From Amyelois transitella (Eukaryota > Arthropoda > Insecta > Lepidoptera > Pyralidae): 64,000 nt of DNA. The position numbers and the translations under genes are program-made. Below, piece by piece: positions 29,201-41,400 of the stretch. The notes under the pieces are model-generated. The model saw only the letters and a program-made list of their open reading frames with translations. It ran no database searches and was not told the origin of the DNA. Position 1 is the stretch's first letter, and each line of letters opens with the position of its first letter. The DNA is taken from positions 6,746,001-6,810,000 of the forward strand of contig NC_083512.1 of NCBI RefSeq assembly GCF_032362555.1, given 5' to 3'.

Positions 29201-32200
29201 GGAAACCTGGATTTGTAACCAAGATCGATCCAATACGGGTTAGGTTTACCTGCAATTGTTGCGTAGGTCATATGGGAGTCGTTTTGTGTAAAAACCTTAC
29301 TCAATCCAGGAACCATAATCAAAGGCATACCCCGGGCTCCTCTCCACAGTGATGAGAATGCTGCAGCAACGGAAACCAGGAATAAGAAGAGATGATGATT
29401 GTTTAAATCGTGATGAATGATAATATGACACATTGGATCGTTCTGGTCTGGTGGAGTGCGTGTGAGACATGGATCACAATGACCCAGTGACTTCAGCATG
29501 GCGTCGCTCTGCTCCTTGCACTGCAGCACGGCGCGCTGGATCTCGTTGTAGTGAGTGCGTGTGAGACATGGATCACAATGACACAGTGACGACACTCCGA
29601 GTATACACACTCTAACCCGTATAGTAACCTTTGGCGGCGGCCTCCACGGTCAGGCAGGCGCGCTCCAGCATGGCGTCGCTCTGCTCCTTGCACTGCAGCA
29701 CGGCGCGCTGGATCTCGTTGTAGTGAGTGCGTGTGAGACATGGATCACAATGACACAGTGACGACACTCCGAGTATACACACTCTAACCCGTATAGTAAC
29801 CTTTGGCGGCGGCCTCCACGGTCAGGCAGGCGCGCTCCAGCATGGCGTCGCTCTGCTCCTTGCACTGCAGCACGGCGCGCTGGATCTCGTTGTAGTGAGT
29901 GCGTGTGAGACATGGATCACAATGACACAGTGACGACACTCCGAGTATACACACTCTAACCCGTATAGTAACCTTTGGCGGCGGCCTCCACGGTCAGGCA
30001 GGCGCGCTCCAGCATGGCGTCGCTCTGCTCCTTGCACTGCAGCACGGCGCGCTGGATCTCGTTGTAGTGAGTGCGTGTGAGACATGGATCACAATGACAC
30101 AGTGACGACACTCCGAGTATACACACTCTAACCCGTATAGTAACCTTTGGCGGCGGCCTCCACGGTCAGGCAGGCGCGCTCCAGCATGGCGTCGCTCTGC
30201 TCCTTGCACTGCAGCACGGCGCGCTGGATCTCGTTGTAGTGAGTGCGTGTGAGACATGGATCACAATGACACAGTGACGACACTCCGAGTATACACACTC
30301 TAACCCGTATAGTAACCTTTGGCGGCGGCCTCCACGGTCAGGCAGGCGCGCTCCAGCATGGCGTCGCTCTGCTCCTTGCACTGCAGCACGGCGCGCTGGA
30401 TCTCGTTGTAGTGAGTGCGTGTGAGACATGGATCACAATGACACAGTGACGACACTCCGAGTATACACACCCTAACCCGTATAGTAACCTTTGGCGGCGG
30501 CCTCCACGGTCAGGCAGGCGCGCTCCAGCATGGCGTCGCTCTGCTCCTTGCACTGCAGCACGGCGCGCTGGATCTCGTTGTAGTGAGTGCGTGTGAGACA
30601 TGGATCACAATGACACAGTGACGACACTCCGAGTATACACACTCTAACCCGTATAGTAACCTTTGGCGGCGGCCTCCACGGTCAGGCAGGCGCGCTCCAG
30701 CATGGCGTCGCTCTGCTCCTTGCACTGCAGCACGGCGCGCTGGATCTCGTTGTAGTGAGTGCGTGTGAGACATGGATCACAATGACACAGTGACGACACT
30801 CCGAGTATACACACTCTAACCCGTATAGTAACCTTTGGCGGCGGCCTCCACGGTCAGGCAGGCGCGCTCCAGCATGGCGTCGCTCTGCTCCTTGCACTGC
30901 AGCACGGCGCGCTGGATCTCGTTGTAGTTGAGTGCGTGGGCGTGAGGCAATACTGATAATGCCAGTTCGGCTGCGGCACGAACGGTGGCTACGTCACGGC
31001 CTGAAGATGCCTGTAAGAAGTATTATATGTACTTTTTAAACAAGAATTTTTGATTGAATTTATAGTAAGGTCAGTTCTTCTCGATTTTCTGTGTGCAAAG
31101 CAGGTGGTAATTTTAGTTAAAAACAAACTTTGGGAGTGTCATAGATTTAGAGCAAATAAAGGAAAAAAAAGATCAGTTATGCATTTACCCATCTCGAAAG
31201 CAAATTTAGTGAAAATATAACAACAAAAAGTAATAGCTTGGAGCTTAATACAAAAAAAAATTGTCGATATTTACTACCTTATCAGCGATGCTGGCAGCTT
31301 CAGGTGGTGTCAAATGACCTTCCCAAGCATCTATCAGGAATAAAATCGCTGGTGCGCCAATATCCATGGCTTGTCCTAGAAAAAGACAGGCGCGTCAACA
31401 GCAGAAAACCAACATATCGTACATACAATTCAAATTCAAATTCAAAATTTTTATTCATTATTATAGGATACTATTATATCGCTTAATAATTGTCGTATGG
31501 TTTAACAACTTGGTTGACGTCAAATAAATTACTTAAAAACTAAGTTTACTGCCGCTTCCAAGGCGTCAGTGCAGAAGAACCGGTAACAAACTGCACTGCA
31601 GCATTTTCTTCAACAACGTCAACTTCACAATATTACTACTACTACTACTTCACAATTATGGAGATCTTCATTTCAATATATAACGAAATACTTAAAATTC
31701 CTTTTTTCCCTTTCCAGGTCTTTTCTTAAATTGTTTCCCAATGCTCCCCTATTTTTCACAAGGGACATCTAGAACATCATTCCCAAGACTTTGTACCATG
31801 CAACGATAGTTTCGGTTATATGTAATCTCTCATATAATACTTTATATTACTGTCAATGATAACTTCGATTACTAAGCGTTTTAAACACAAATTTATGTCT
31901 CATGTAAATAAGTCCTAAACCTTCACAATATTACCTGTAATCCAACTAACGTGTGAAGAGTACGTGCGACTAAGCCAATTAGGAATTACGCAGTTCAAAA
32001 GGCCAAGTGCGTAGAGGCCCAGCTGAAAGGCAGCCATATGCAAGCCACTGAAACCAAAATAGATTTTGAAGTTAAAATTAGTTTATTAAAAAGTAAGATT
32101 TAAAAAACATAAGAAGAACCCCTTGCGAAACCATACGGAACACTAACGCGAAACTACGCCAGAGTGAATTTGATTTTACCTACAAAACTCATGGGAAGGG

Positions 32201-32484
32201 TAAATAATACATAAATTTGAATGTATTTGTTAACTAAGTCGATATGGTTTTAAATTCTGCGGCATAATTGCATACTACTTCTATGGTTTAACACGAAAAT
32301 AACTTCGGTATCTTACCGGTGGGGCCCATGATGTTCCCTAGCGCAAGATGTCTGCGTAAACAGACTGGTGCTTGACGATCCACCAGCTTTGAACAACACG
32401 GATTTCGCCAACTCGAACATGAAATGCGCAGACGCTTCGGAAGGCTGGTTGGGCACTGATGGATATACGCGTTTGCCTTTGTAT
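26297..32484 (-). CDS. ZSWIM8: ZSWIM8 C-terminal exons 19-28
   Basis: Exons 32484-32317, 32047-31935, 31375-31278, 31010-30833, 28692-28493, 28101-27967, 27582-27314, 27151-26918, 26685-26536 and 26363-26297. They carry VPNQPSEASAHFMFELAKSV, GLHMAAFQLGLYALGL, WEGHLTPPEAASIADK, NEIQRAVLQCKEQSDAMLER and GGVYPEVLYTVARYW. Pro/Tyr-rich exons follow (PYPLPYPFPYHPYPPP), then QLRRLLAAYRVGMLALE, EHVKWLLRISKHLGAQYLHQ and SARTAFQLTPEGNTQF, ending WTQLNAALQTNGK and TGA at 26297-26299. Exon 22 ends at an atypical donor (AAAG/GTTACT), which is confirmed because the protein continues in phase as in human (AAKGGGVYPEV). Exon 24 uses GTTAGT. Confidence 0.93.
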
Positions 32485-35400
32485 CTGAAATTGGAATTGT
32501 TAGTGAAGTTTAAAATAATTTTATGAAATCTATATGAGTTTTCGTTGCAAATGGAAAGTCCCTCCGGTAAAGAGGTGTGATTTTATGTAGGTATATTAGC
32601 AAAATAAATTTATATGATTGGCTGCAGTCATTCCCTACCCACCTCCCAAGTTTACTAGCCATAGAGGTCTATATCATGTTACATTCTTTAATTCGGATTG
32701 TGCTGATTTCCTCAATAATGGTCTTCACTTAAAAAAGGGGTACTTACGTGTCTACTTTCTTTCCACTTGCAATGATCTCTGCATATTTTTGCTGTACCAC
32801 ATTCATAATATTCTTCATGCAAACCTCCTCTCTCGCTTTAAAAAGTCGTCTATGCTCTTTGATAAGAAGTAAGCTATGATTTACCTCGAGTCCTTGGCCC
32901 TGTTGAGCGGCGGGTGCGGCGGGTGAGGGGGATGCGACGGGTGCGGGGGGTGCGCAGTGTGCGGCGGGTGCGCGGGGTGCGGCGGGTGCGCGGGCGGGTG
33001 CGGCGCGGGGGGCGACGCGCCCTCCACCACCACCAGCCGCTCCATGTCCGCGAGCACGAGGCGGTCCATGTCACCCACCATCTGGCACGGCGGCTGAAAA
33101 CGATGTTAATGTAAGTAGGTACATAAATATAACCCGTTTTAATAACTGGTCAACAAGTTTACTCATTTGGACTGTTGAGGGGATAGAAAAACGAATCTAA
33201 TATGGTAGCCAAAATCATGACGTCTCACTTGCACAATTTTACAAATACAATCTGAAAGGCTGAATGAAAGAGGATCACTAACTTTTGTTAGACCTATTAG
33301 AACGATGTAGAGATGACTGGCGGCCATAGAGGTAACCATAGAGGTTTTCTCATTTAATTACTATTTTTAATTAGAAATAAAACTCCTAGTTTCTTTACAA
33401 AACACTACATAGTAGACATATTCAGCCAAACGTGGCCGTCGAGTCTGTGACCCCGTTAGGGATAGGGCGTTAGTTTATTGTATGTTTAAAACACACATAC
33501 CGCTGGCGCCATACAAGGCTGCGAATGTTGCGGATGCTGCGAATGTTGCGGATGCTGCGGATGTTGAGGATGTGGCGGATGTGGCGGATGTTGTGGATGT
33601 TGTGGATGCGGCGGATGCTGCTGGTGCGGCGGATGCGGAGGATGCTGATGTGGCGGGTGGGGATACTGAGGATGGACCGGATAGGTGGGTTGTTGTACGT
33701 CGGCGCGGTACGCAGTAAGCTTGGGGTTGTTCGTGTAGTACACGCTGACCATCGGCCCTTTTGTCAGTTGATGGATGTCGCGATCGAGGAGCTGGAAACA
33801 ATTGATTATTTAGATTTTATTCTGGGTAGAGAGACATAGTTGTATAAAAAAAAAATATCTGCAAACTGATGAAATCACTAAAAACATTTTACATGAATCA
33901 AAATCTTTAGATACAGCTTGACGATGTATAGTCATAACACTCTACAAATTATACCTTATTCATGATCCTTGGCAACTTCACAGTATCGTCCTTATAAAAG
34001 GACAACAGTGTGAGCCCTAATTCGCCACGTTGCCGTCTCGTGCCTTCGCACAGCAGAGGATGTTCGGCCTCAGACACATTGGCTTTCAGCCCTAGAGCTG
34101 CAACGGCTGCCTCAAAACCGAGTATCTCGTCGGATGGTAGTCTTGCCTGGTAACAAATATGTTTATAAAATTTTTGTTTAATTTTGAACCTTGATAAAGA
34201 ATGTTATCTAAGTATACCATAAAGGAAGAGAAAATAAGCCCAGAATTTATGTAAAACCCGGAACTTTAGAAAATATTTACCAGTTGGCTTAGTGAAAATA
34301 TACATACCGGATGTTTGTTTTCTTTATCCGTTGCAGACAAAACGAGAACGTCGAACAAAAAGCTTGCCAATGCAATGGGCAATAATGCCGGCCCGCGGTT
34401 CCTAAAAACAAAAGAAAAAACATTATAACGATCACATTCTAGCAAAATCCTTGCATATATTTCATTAAACATTGTCAGATAATAGCTTGACAGTCATAAT
34501 CGTGATAAAGATCAAAACAGATAAAAAGTAAATATTATTTGCGTTCAGAATTACATACCTAAGAGTACCCTCTCTCAGTTGTTCAGCCTTTTCCCTTGCC
34601 AATGCCAATTGTTCTGGTCCAGTAGGCAGCTTTTTCAGCAAAGCAACCAACTCCGTCTCTTGGTTGTTCAACTTCACCTCTAAAGCCTTAGTACTGGCTG
34701 GCGGTCGCGCCATTTCTAAAGCGAACAAGCCCACGCGGAAAGCCAATTCGTGATGTTCGCTGAACTCTGCCAGCACCTGTAAATATTTTTAGGTTTTAAT
34801 ACATTTATTTCTAAGATATTTAGTGATGGCAGGTGTCCTTCTGACGTTATTCATGTAACTTTGTCGATGTGTCACTGCTCGGCCTTACAATAAGCACTTT
34901 GAAATGTTGCGCTAGTCTGGTAGCTAGCGCGAGTTTTCGTTTTCGTGAGGCCTCGAGGGATCGTAATATAAATAGATTTTCCAGTACTCACGGTGCACAG
35001 GAAGGCGCACTTGGCGAGCGTGGCGGACGCGAGGCACGACAGGCGGTGGCTGGCGGCGCAGAGGCGCGGGGACGGCGCGTGGCGGCGGCGCGCCTTGCGC
35101 GGGTCGTGCGGCGGCGCGCTGGCGCCCGGCCCGCCCAGCGCGGGCGGCCGCGCCAGCAGCTCGCGCGCCAGCCGGGCGCCCAGGGCGCATGCCTCGCGCG
35201 CGTAACCGTGAGCCTGGAGGGATCATTGGAACAATCAGTTTCGATACAGAAATTGTTTACTGTATCTCAAAAAAAAATGCAGAGACAATTAACATTAAAA
35301 CACTAATTTTTTTACAAAGCACCCTTTAATCAAATAAGGGATGATTGTTTGAAGGGCGAACCTTAGAAATATTGACTCGATGGTCGGGCATTATAATATC

Positions 35401-38400
35401 AAGTGTTAGAGGAGGCGTGAAATAACGGTCGCATTGACGAAGCGTCGACCAAGCTCAACCCGGAATGACAGGATATACGGTAGTCATCAAAACATGTTTA
35501 AAAATATGTCGTACAAAATAATGGTAGATTGGACTGATATTAATCATTGTAAAAAAATATAAATGAACAAAACGTATACCTGTAGACCCTCAGCACGTGC
35601 GAAGGCGACCTCCCAGCTGCACTCCCAGCCGTCCAAGGAGCTGATGGCGCCCTGGGACATGGAGCCCGAGGCTCCCGCGCCGGATCCGCTGGCTGACGCC
35701 GTTGCCTGGGGGAATAGGTAACCATCAATTATTTATAATATTTCTATACATCCTGCTGACAAAAGGTCAGGTTAAGAATACCAGAAACTGACGAGCTTGC
35801 ATTAAGAGATGTATGAATGTGGATGAAGCGAGGAAACAGAAATCGTGGCAAGTAGAAAAATATTGTCTCTGCCTACCCCTCCGGGAAAGAGGCGTGATTT
35901 TATGTAGGTGTACGTTATATTACCTATATGATACCGTTACCGGACTTATCGTTGGGAGGAAGCAGATTATGCAACTCACTTTCATAGAAGTGAGCAGGCA
36001 ACCGGGACTAAGGTGGAGTATGGTGACTTACCGTTAGAGTGCAAGTGGATTACTCGTCCACTAACAAGAAGAATACAATGCGAAATAACTTCGATAAAGT
36101 GTAGTATTATGCAACGCGAAAGTTAAAATCACTTAAATACTTACAGCTGCACTGGATCCTTCCCCGGCGACTCGTCTCGCCGCCGCGGTATCATAGAAGT
36201 ACATGTTGCAATCATCATCGGACACAGAATCGTCATTCGACACTCTCCTCTGAGCGTCATCAGAAGACACAGGCGGAGAACTGGATTCTTGCGAATCAGT
36301 GTCGCCGCCGCTTTGCTGCAGAATCTCTTCCTCATTTTCGCAGAAACCTGATACATAAATATACGCCTTTAGTAGAAAAACTGAAGTTTAATTTTGTGCT
36401 ATCTTTTAAATAATACATACATACATACATAAACTCACGCCTCTTTCCCGGAGGGGTAGGCAGAGACTACCTCTTTCCACTTGCCACGATCCCTGCATAC
36501 TTCCTTTGCTTCATCCACATTCATAACTCACTTCATGCAAGCTCGGCGGTTTCGGGCACTTTTGACCTGACCCTTCACCAGGACGTCCTTAATTTGATCA
36601 AGATATGTTCGTCTAGGTCTTCCCACCCCGACCTTTCCCTCCACACTCTCCTTGTATATCTGCTTAGTCAACCTGTTTTCATTCATCCTCTCCACATGAC
36701 CGAACCATCTCAACATACCCTTTTCTATTCCTGTAACTACATCTTCTTTCACATCACAACATTATCTTATCACGCTGTTCCTTATCCGGTCACTCAATTT
36801 CACACCCAACATACTCCTTAACGCTCTCATTTCCACTGCATTTATTCTGCTTTCGTGCTTCTTTTGCCATACCCAACTTTCACTCCCATACATTAATGTC
36901 GGGACCAACACGCCCCTGTGCACAGCCAGTCGAGCCTTTTTGGATAGTTTCTGACTGCTCATAAAGGCATGCAAAGCTCCATTCACTATGTTCCCCGCGT
37001 TCACTCTCCTTTCAATATCACTATCACACTTGCCATCTGATGTAAACTTTGATCCTAGATATACAAACTCTTTCACTTGCTCAACTTTTTCTCCTCCAAT
37101 CAAAATATTACATGCTGTCATTTCTTTCTCCATTTCAAAAACCAGTGTTTTAGTTTTACTTACGTTCACTTTCATTCCTTTCTCTTTTAAAGCTTCATGC
37201 ATACAGTTTACCATCTCCTGTAACTCCTCCGCTGATGACGCCAGTATAACCTGATCGTCGGCATAGAGCAGACATTTGACGAGTAATTCATTCATCCTTA
37301 ATCCACTTTCAGACTCTTTCAAATCTGTCAAACAACTATCCATAAATAGGTTGAACAGCCACGGTGACGCAACACATCCCTGCCTAACACCTTTCTCAAT
37401 CTTAAACCACTCAGTGAGCGCTCCGTTTATCCTGACACAAGCACTCGAATCCTCATATAAGGATTTCAGTGCTCGTATCAAGAGACTGCTCACCCCATGC
37501 ATAGAAAGTGCTGACCACAATTCATTCCTCTCAACTCTGTCATAGGCCTTTTCCAAATCCACGAAAGTGCAATAGACTTTTTGACTCTTGGCCAAAAACT
37601 TTTCGGCTATGCACCGCAAAGAAAAGACCTGATCAGTACATCCCATTCCCTTTCGAAATCCCGCTTGAGCATCCCATATTTTGTCATCAGTTTCATTCCT
37701 GACTCTATTAATCAATACCTTAGCATACAATTTGCCGACGACGCTAAGCAGGCTTATACCACGATAATTTTTGCAGTCCAGTTGTGACCCTTTTCCTTTG
37801 TAAAGTGGCACAATAACAGCCTTACACCAATCTTTTGGTACTCGGCCGCTTCTCCAACACAAATTGAAAAGGCAGTACAACTGTCTAGCTACGACGCCTT
37901 TTCCTGCTTTAAGCATCTCGACCGACACTCTATCATACCCGGCAGCCTTACCCGCTTTCATACTCTTAAGTGCTTCCACAATTTCAAACATTTCAATTTC
38001 GCCTTCCATCTCATTCTCTTTTTCTTCGCTATAGCAGAACTCTTTCTTATTTTCTTCCTTTTTTTCAAATAAACTCTCAAAATAGTCCTTCCATATCTTT
38101 AGCACACATTCTTCTCCTTTCACAACGCTACCATCCTGGCATCTGATCCTAGTCAGCTCTCTGGTTATAGTTTTTCCTCGGGCTGACCTTACGGATTTCC
38201 AGAATACTTTCAGATTTGACTGAAAGTCTTCTGATAGCCTTTTATCAAAATCCTCTTTATACTCTTCTTTCTTTCTAATCACAGCTTTCTTAACCAAATC
38301 TTTCATTTTTTTATATTCCTTACGTGCTTCATTCACATCCTCATCTATAACCTCTTGCATTCTTAAGTTAGCTTTTGCTGCTAACAAATCCAGCCATGCT

Positions 38401-41400
38401 TTCTTCTTTAATCGCACAAGTTCTTGCACATCTTTACTCATCCACGCATTGTTGTGATTTTTCCCTTTCCTTCTTCTACTTACACCACACACTTCAACAG
38501 CTACTTTCACAATTCTTTCTTTAAATTCCTTCCATCCATCTTCAATATTGCTCCTCTCATCTAAATCTTCAATTTCATCCTTCAGTCTATTAATATACTT
38601 CTTACCTACATCCATATCTTGCAAATTTTCTACTTTCACTCTTTCCAAAGCGCTGGTTTGCTCCCTTACCCTGTGCCGCCAGCGATTGAAGATACCCCTT
38701 ATCCGGGATATCACCAGTAAATGGTCCGAGTCAATGCCAGCACCGCGATATGCACGGGTATCCAGCACTTTGTTCTTCAATCTTTCATCTACAATCACAA
38801 AGTCTATCATACTTTTTAAAATACCTTCCACTCTTGTATAGGTGTGGATCTCTTTATGTTGAAACATTGAGTTCGACACAAAAAGATCCCACTCTAGACA
38901 AATTTCTAATACACTTCTTCCATTATCATTCACCTTTTCGTCACCAAACGCACCAAGCACCTTTTCATATCCATCACGCTTTACACCCACCCATCCATTA
39001 AAATCACCTAACATAATAATCTTCTCATTTGGCTTGGTAACTTTCAATACTTCTCTTACACTATTCCAGAACTCCTCGTTTTCGCTTTTTGCTGATGTTG
39101 TACCCCTCGAACCCACATCCCACGGTGCATAAACACCTAAAACGAAGATCCGAGTGATTCCAACTTTCAGCCTAATCCATAGAAGACGAGGGCTGACACA
39201 CTCATACTCATTCACACACTCAGCCATTCGTGCAGAAAGTATTAGACCGACCCCTTGACAGCCTCGGCTGTTACTGGAAATTCCAGACCAATACGCCGTG
39301 TAAGGGCCGTGCTGCGTCGCGTCGCATCCTTTCCGCTTCGTTTCATTCACGCACAACACATCCAACCGTCTTTCACCCATCATCTGACATGCTTCCTCAA
39401 TTTTATCCTTCATTCCTCCTCTTACATTCATCGTCGCAAAGCGGCTTTCAGCAGACCGCATACCGCTCCCGCCGGGAACGAGACGTGATGGGGTGCGGAC
39501 ACCATCGCCACAATTGCTATTATTAATAAGTTTTAGGTGATTGCGTAAGATCAGCGTCTCAATTGACACGTGACATATGCTGAGATAAATGTAAAATGAA
39601 GTAAAATGTAAAAACTATATGTATGATGCCGGAAACTATATGTATTTTTGTATAAAAACCAAATAAATATTATATATTTATGATTTTCAAAATTCTAAAG
39701 AGCTATGGCAGCTTCCCATACATCATTTTAGGTCATGTCTAAAGTTAGCGTCTACGAATGAAATATATCTTGCCTAATAGAGCTTATTTTCTGGATCTTG
39801 GTGAAAAAAACTATATAGCCGTATGACTTCAGGTTTTTGAAATATACTGTTTTGAAGTTTTGTAGGTTATGTCACCATCAACCTTAATATTAGTTTATGT
39901 TGTATCAAATACTTTACTACGGAAACTGAGTAAGGCATATTATTCACAATTACGCATGTTAAGCTACAGCACTTATGGTTAGGTACCATTCGTATCAGTG
40001 ACTACAAATGATATTTAGGTAAGTATATAATATTAGCATGCCAAGCTACGAAAATACACAGAACACAACGAAACGCGGGCGCAAGCGAGTGAGATGTGTG
40101 AAATGAAAACTCAAATCGGAAAGAATGAAAAGAAATGTCATTTTTTTTGACAGCTCTGATTGGCAGCCTTTTAGCTAGCTTCCTGTCCATCAACGGTCAA
40201 GGAGGCTTTATTATGGCTGCATTTCATTGCAAAGCTATCTAATATGAATTTATAAAAAGCAAAAACAATAGACTTGTTTATATTGAAAATCTGTTAAATC
40301 ATTCAATCAAGAAAAATAATATTGATGTATTGTAATACACACAAAAAACATTTTTAAGGCTGTCAACACTGTGACAACAACAAATGGCGAGTTCTATAGA
40401 AAATCAAATAGGTATCATAATAGCTATTTTTAATTATCACTCTTTTATCTAGCTAGTTGTGAAATGGTATTGATATTTTGATAATTTATTGAAAAATATT
40501 TTATGATTTTTGGTATAGCCGACATATATAGACGCTTTTAAAACCTTGACCTAAAAATCTGCCATAGCTCTTTATGTCTTACACATGTATTTGTAATAAT
40601 CATCCATGCTAATGTAGTAGTTTGAGTACTACCTGATAGTCTAACCGTGAGGGAAATCATCGCAAAAAAACCTGCACATTCAGGCAACTGGATGTATAAC
40701 AATGATCCAATATAGGTTAGGTTTTCCTGCAAGTTTGCGGAGGTCAGTCGGCAATCGCTTTCTGTAAAAACCTAATTTAATCAATCTCGGACTATGGTTG
40801 TAAAAGGCACACCCTAAAATTCATACCTTCAGAAGATACACTTGAGTGATTACCATCACTCGGGCCGGATTCCCTAGGGACCTCGCCGGGGCCCTCGCTG
40901 GAACCACAAGGCTGAAAATAGAGGAATACATGTCAATAGTTTTCAACATATAAAAATTTATATAAATTAATGCACTATTTTAGCATTCAGGTATTCACAA
41001 AACTTGACAACACAATTTACTTTGTTTATCGAAATTAAAAGGAAGAGAATATAAGGCCTTGTCAAAGTTCGTAAAGGGCAGAGCCTATCGGTTCTTCTTC
41101 ATCATCGAAAATCTCTTGACAGAGAGGTCGTGGTAGTGGTAGAAGTGGAGGGGGCAGATGAAGCACTCCGCACGAGCATATATATCAGCTGCATTACTTC
41201 TATTACCCAATTAATCCCACAGATAAATTTCAAACTAGACACAAATATGAAGTTCCATATGCCAAAAAAAACTATGTGACAATTGAGTCATCACTCATAT
41301 GACATCTATAATTACTCACTTGTCCCGAGGGTCCGGGCATGGCTAGATCGACGTTAACGCGGCTATTTCTGTTGACCAGGGTACGGTGACCCTGCATCGA

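Noticed and set aside
29457..30832. CRISPR-like array because of its regular spacing
   Set aside because: The whole 172-bp unit is repeated with no variable spacers, and the genome is eukaryotic.
29493..30897. Series of 87-residue minus-strand frames (MSHTHSLQRDPARRAAV...) repeated every 172 bp
   Set aside because: They are an alternate reading of the tandem array; the true exon 22 frame, supported by ZSWIM8 homology, is different.
33475..33839. Plus-strand repeat ORFs (LRMLRMLRM..., VADAANVADAA...)
   Set aside because: Antisense shadows of the His/Pro-rich ZSWIM8 exon 17.
36988..39526. Several plus-strand frames of 60-100 residues
   Set aside because: Antisense shadows of the non-LTR endonuclease/RT coding region.
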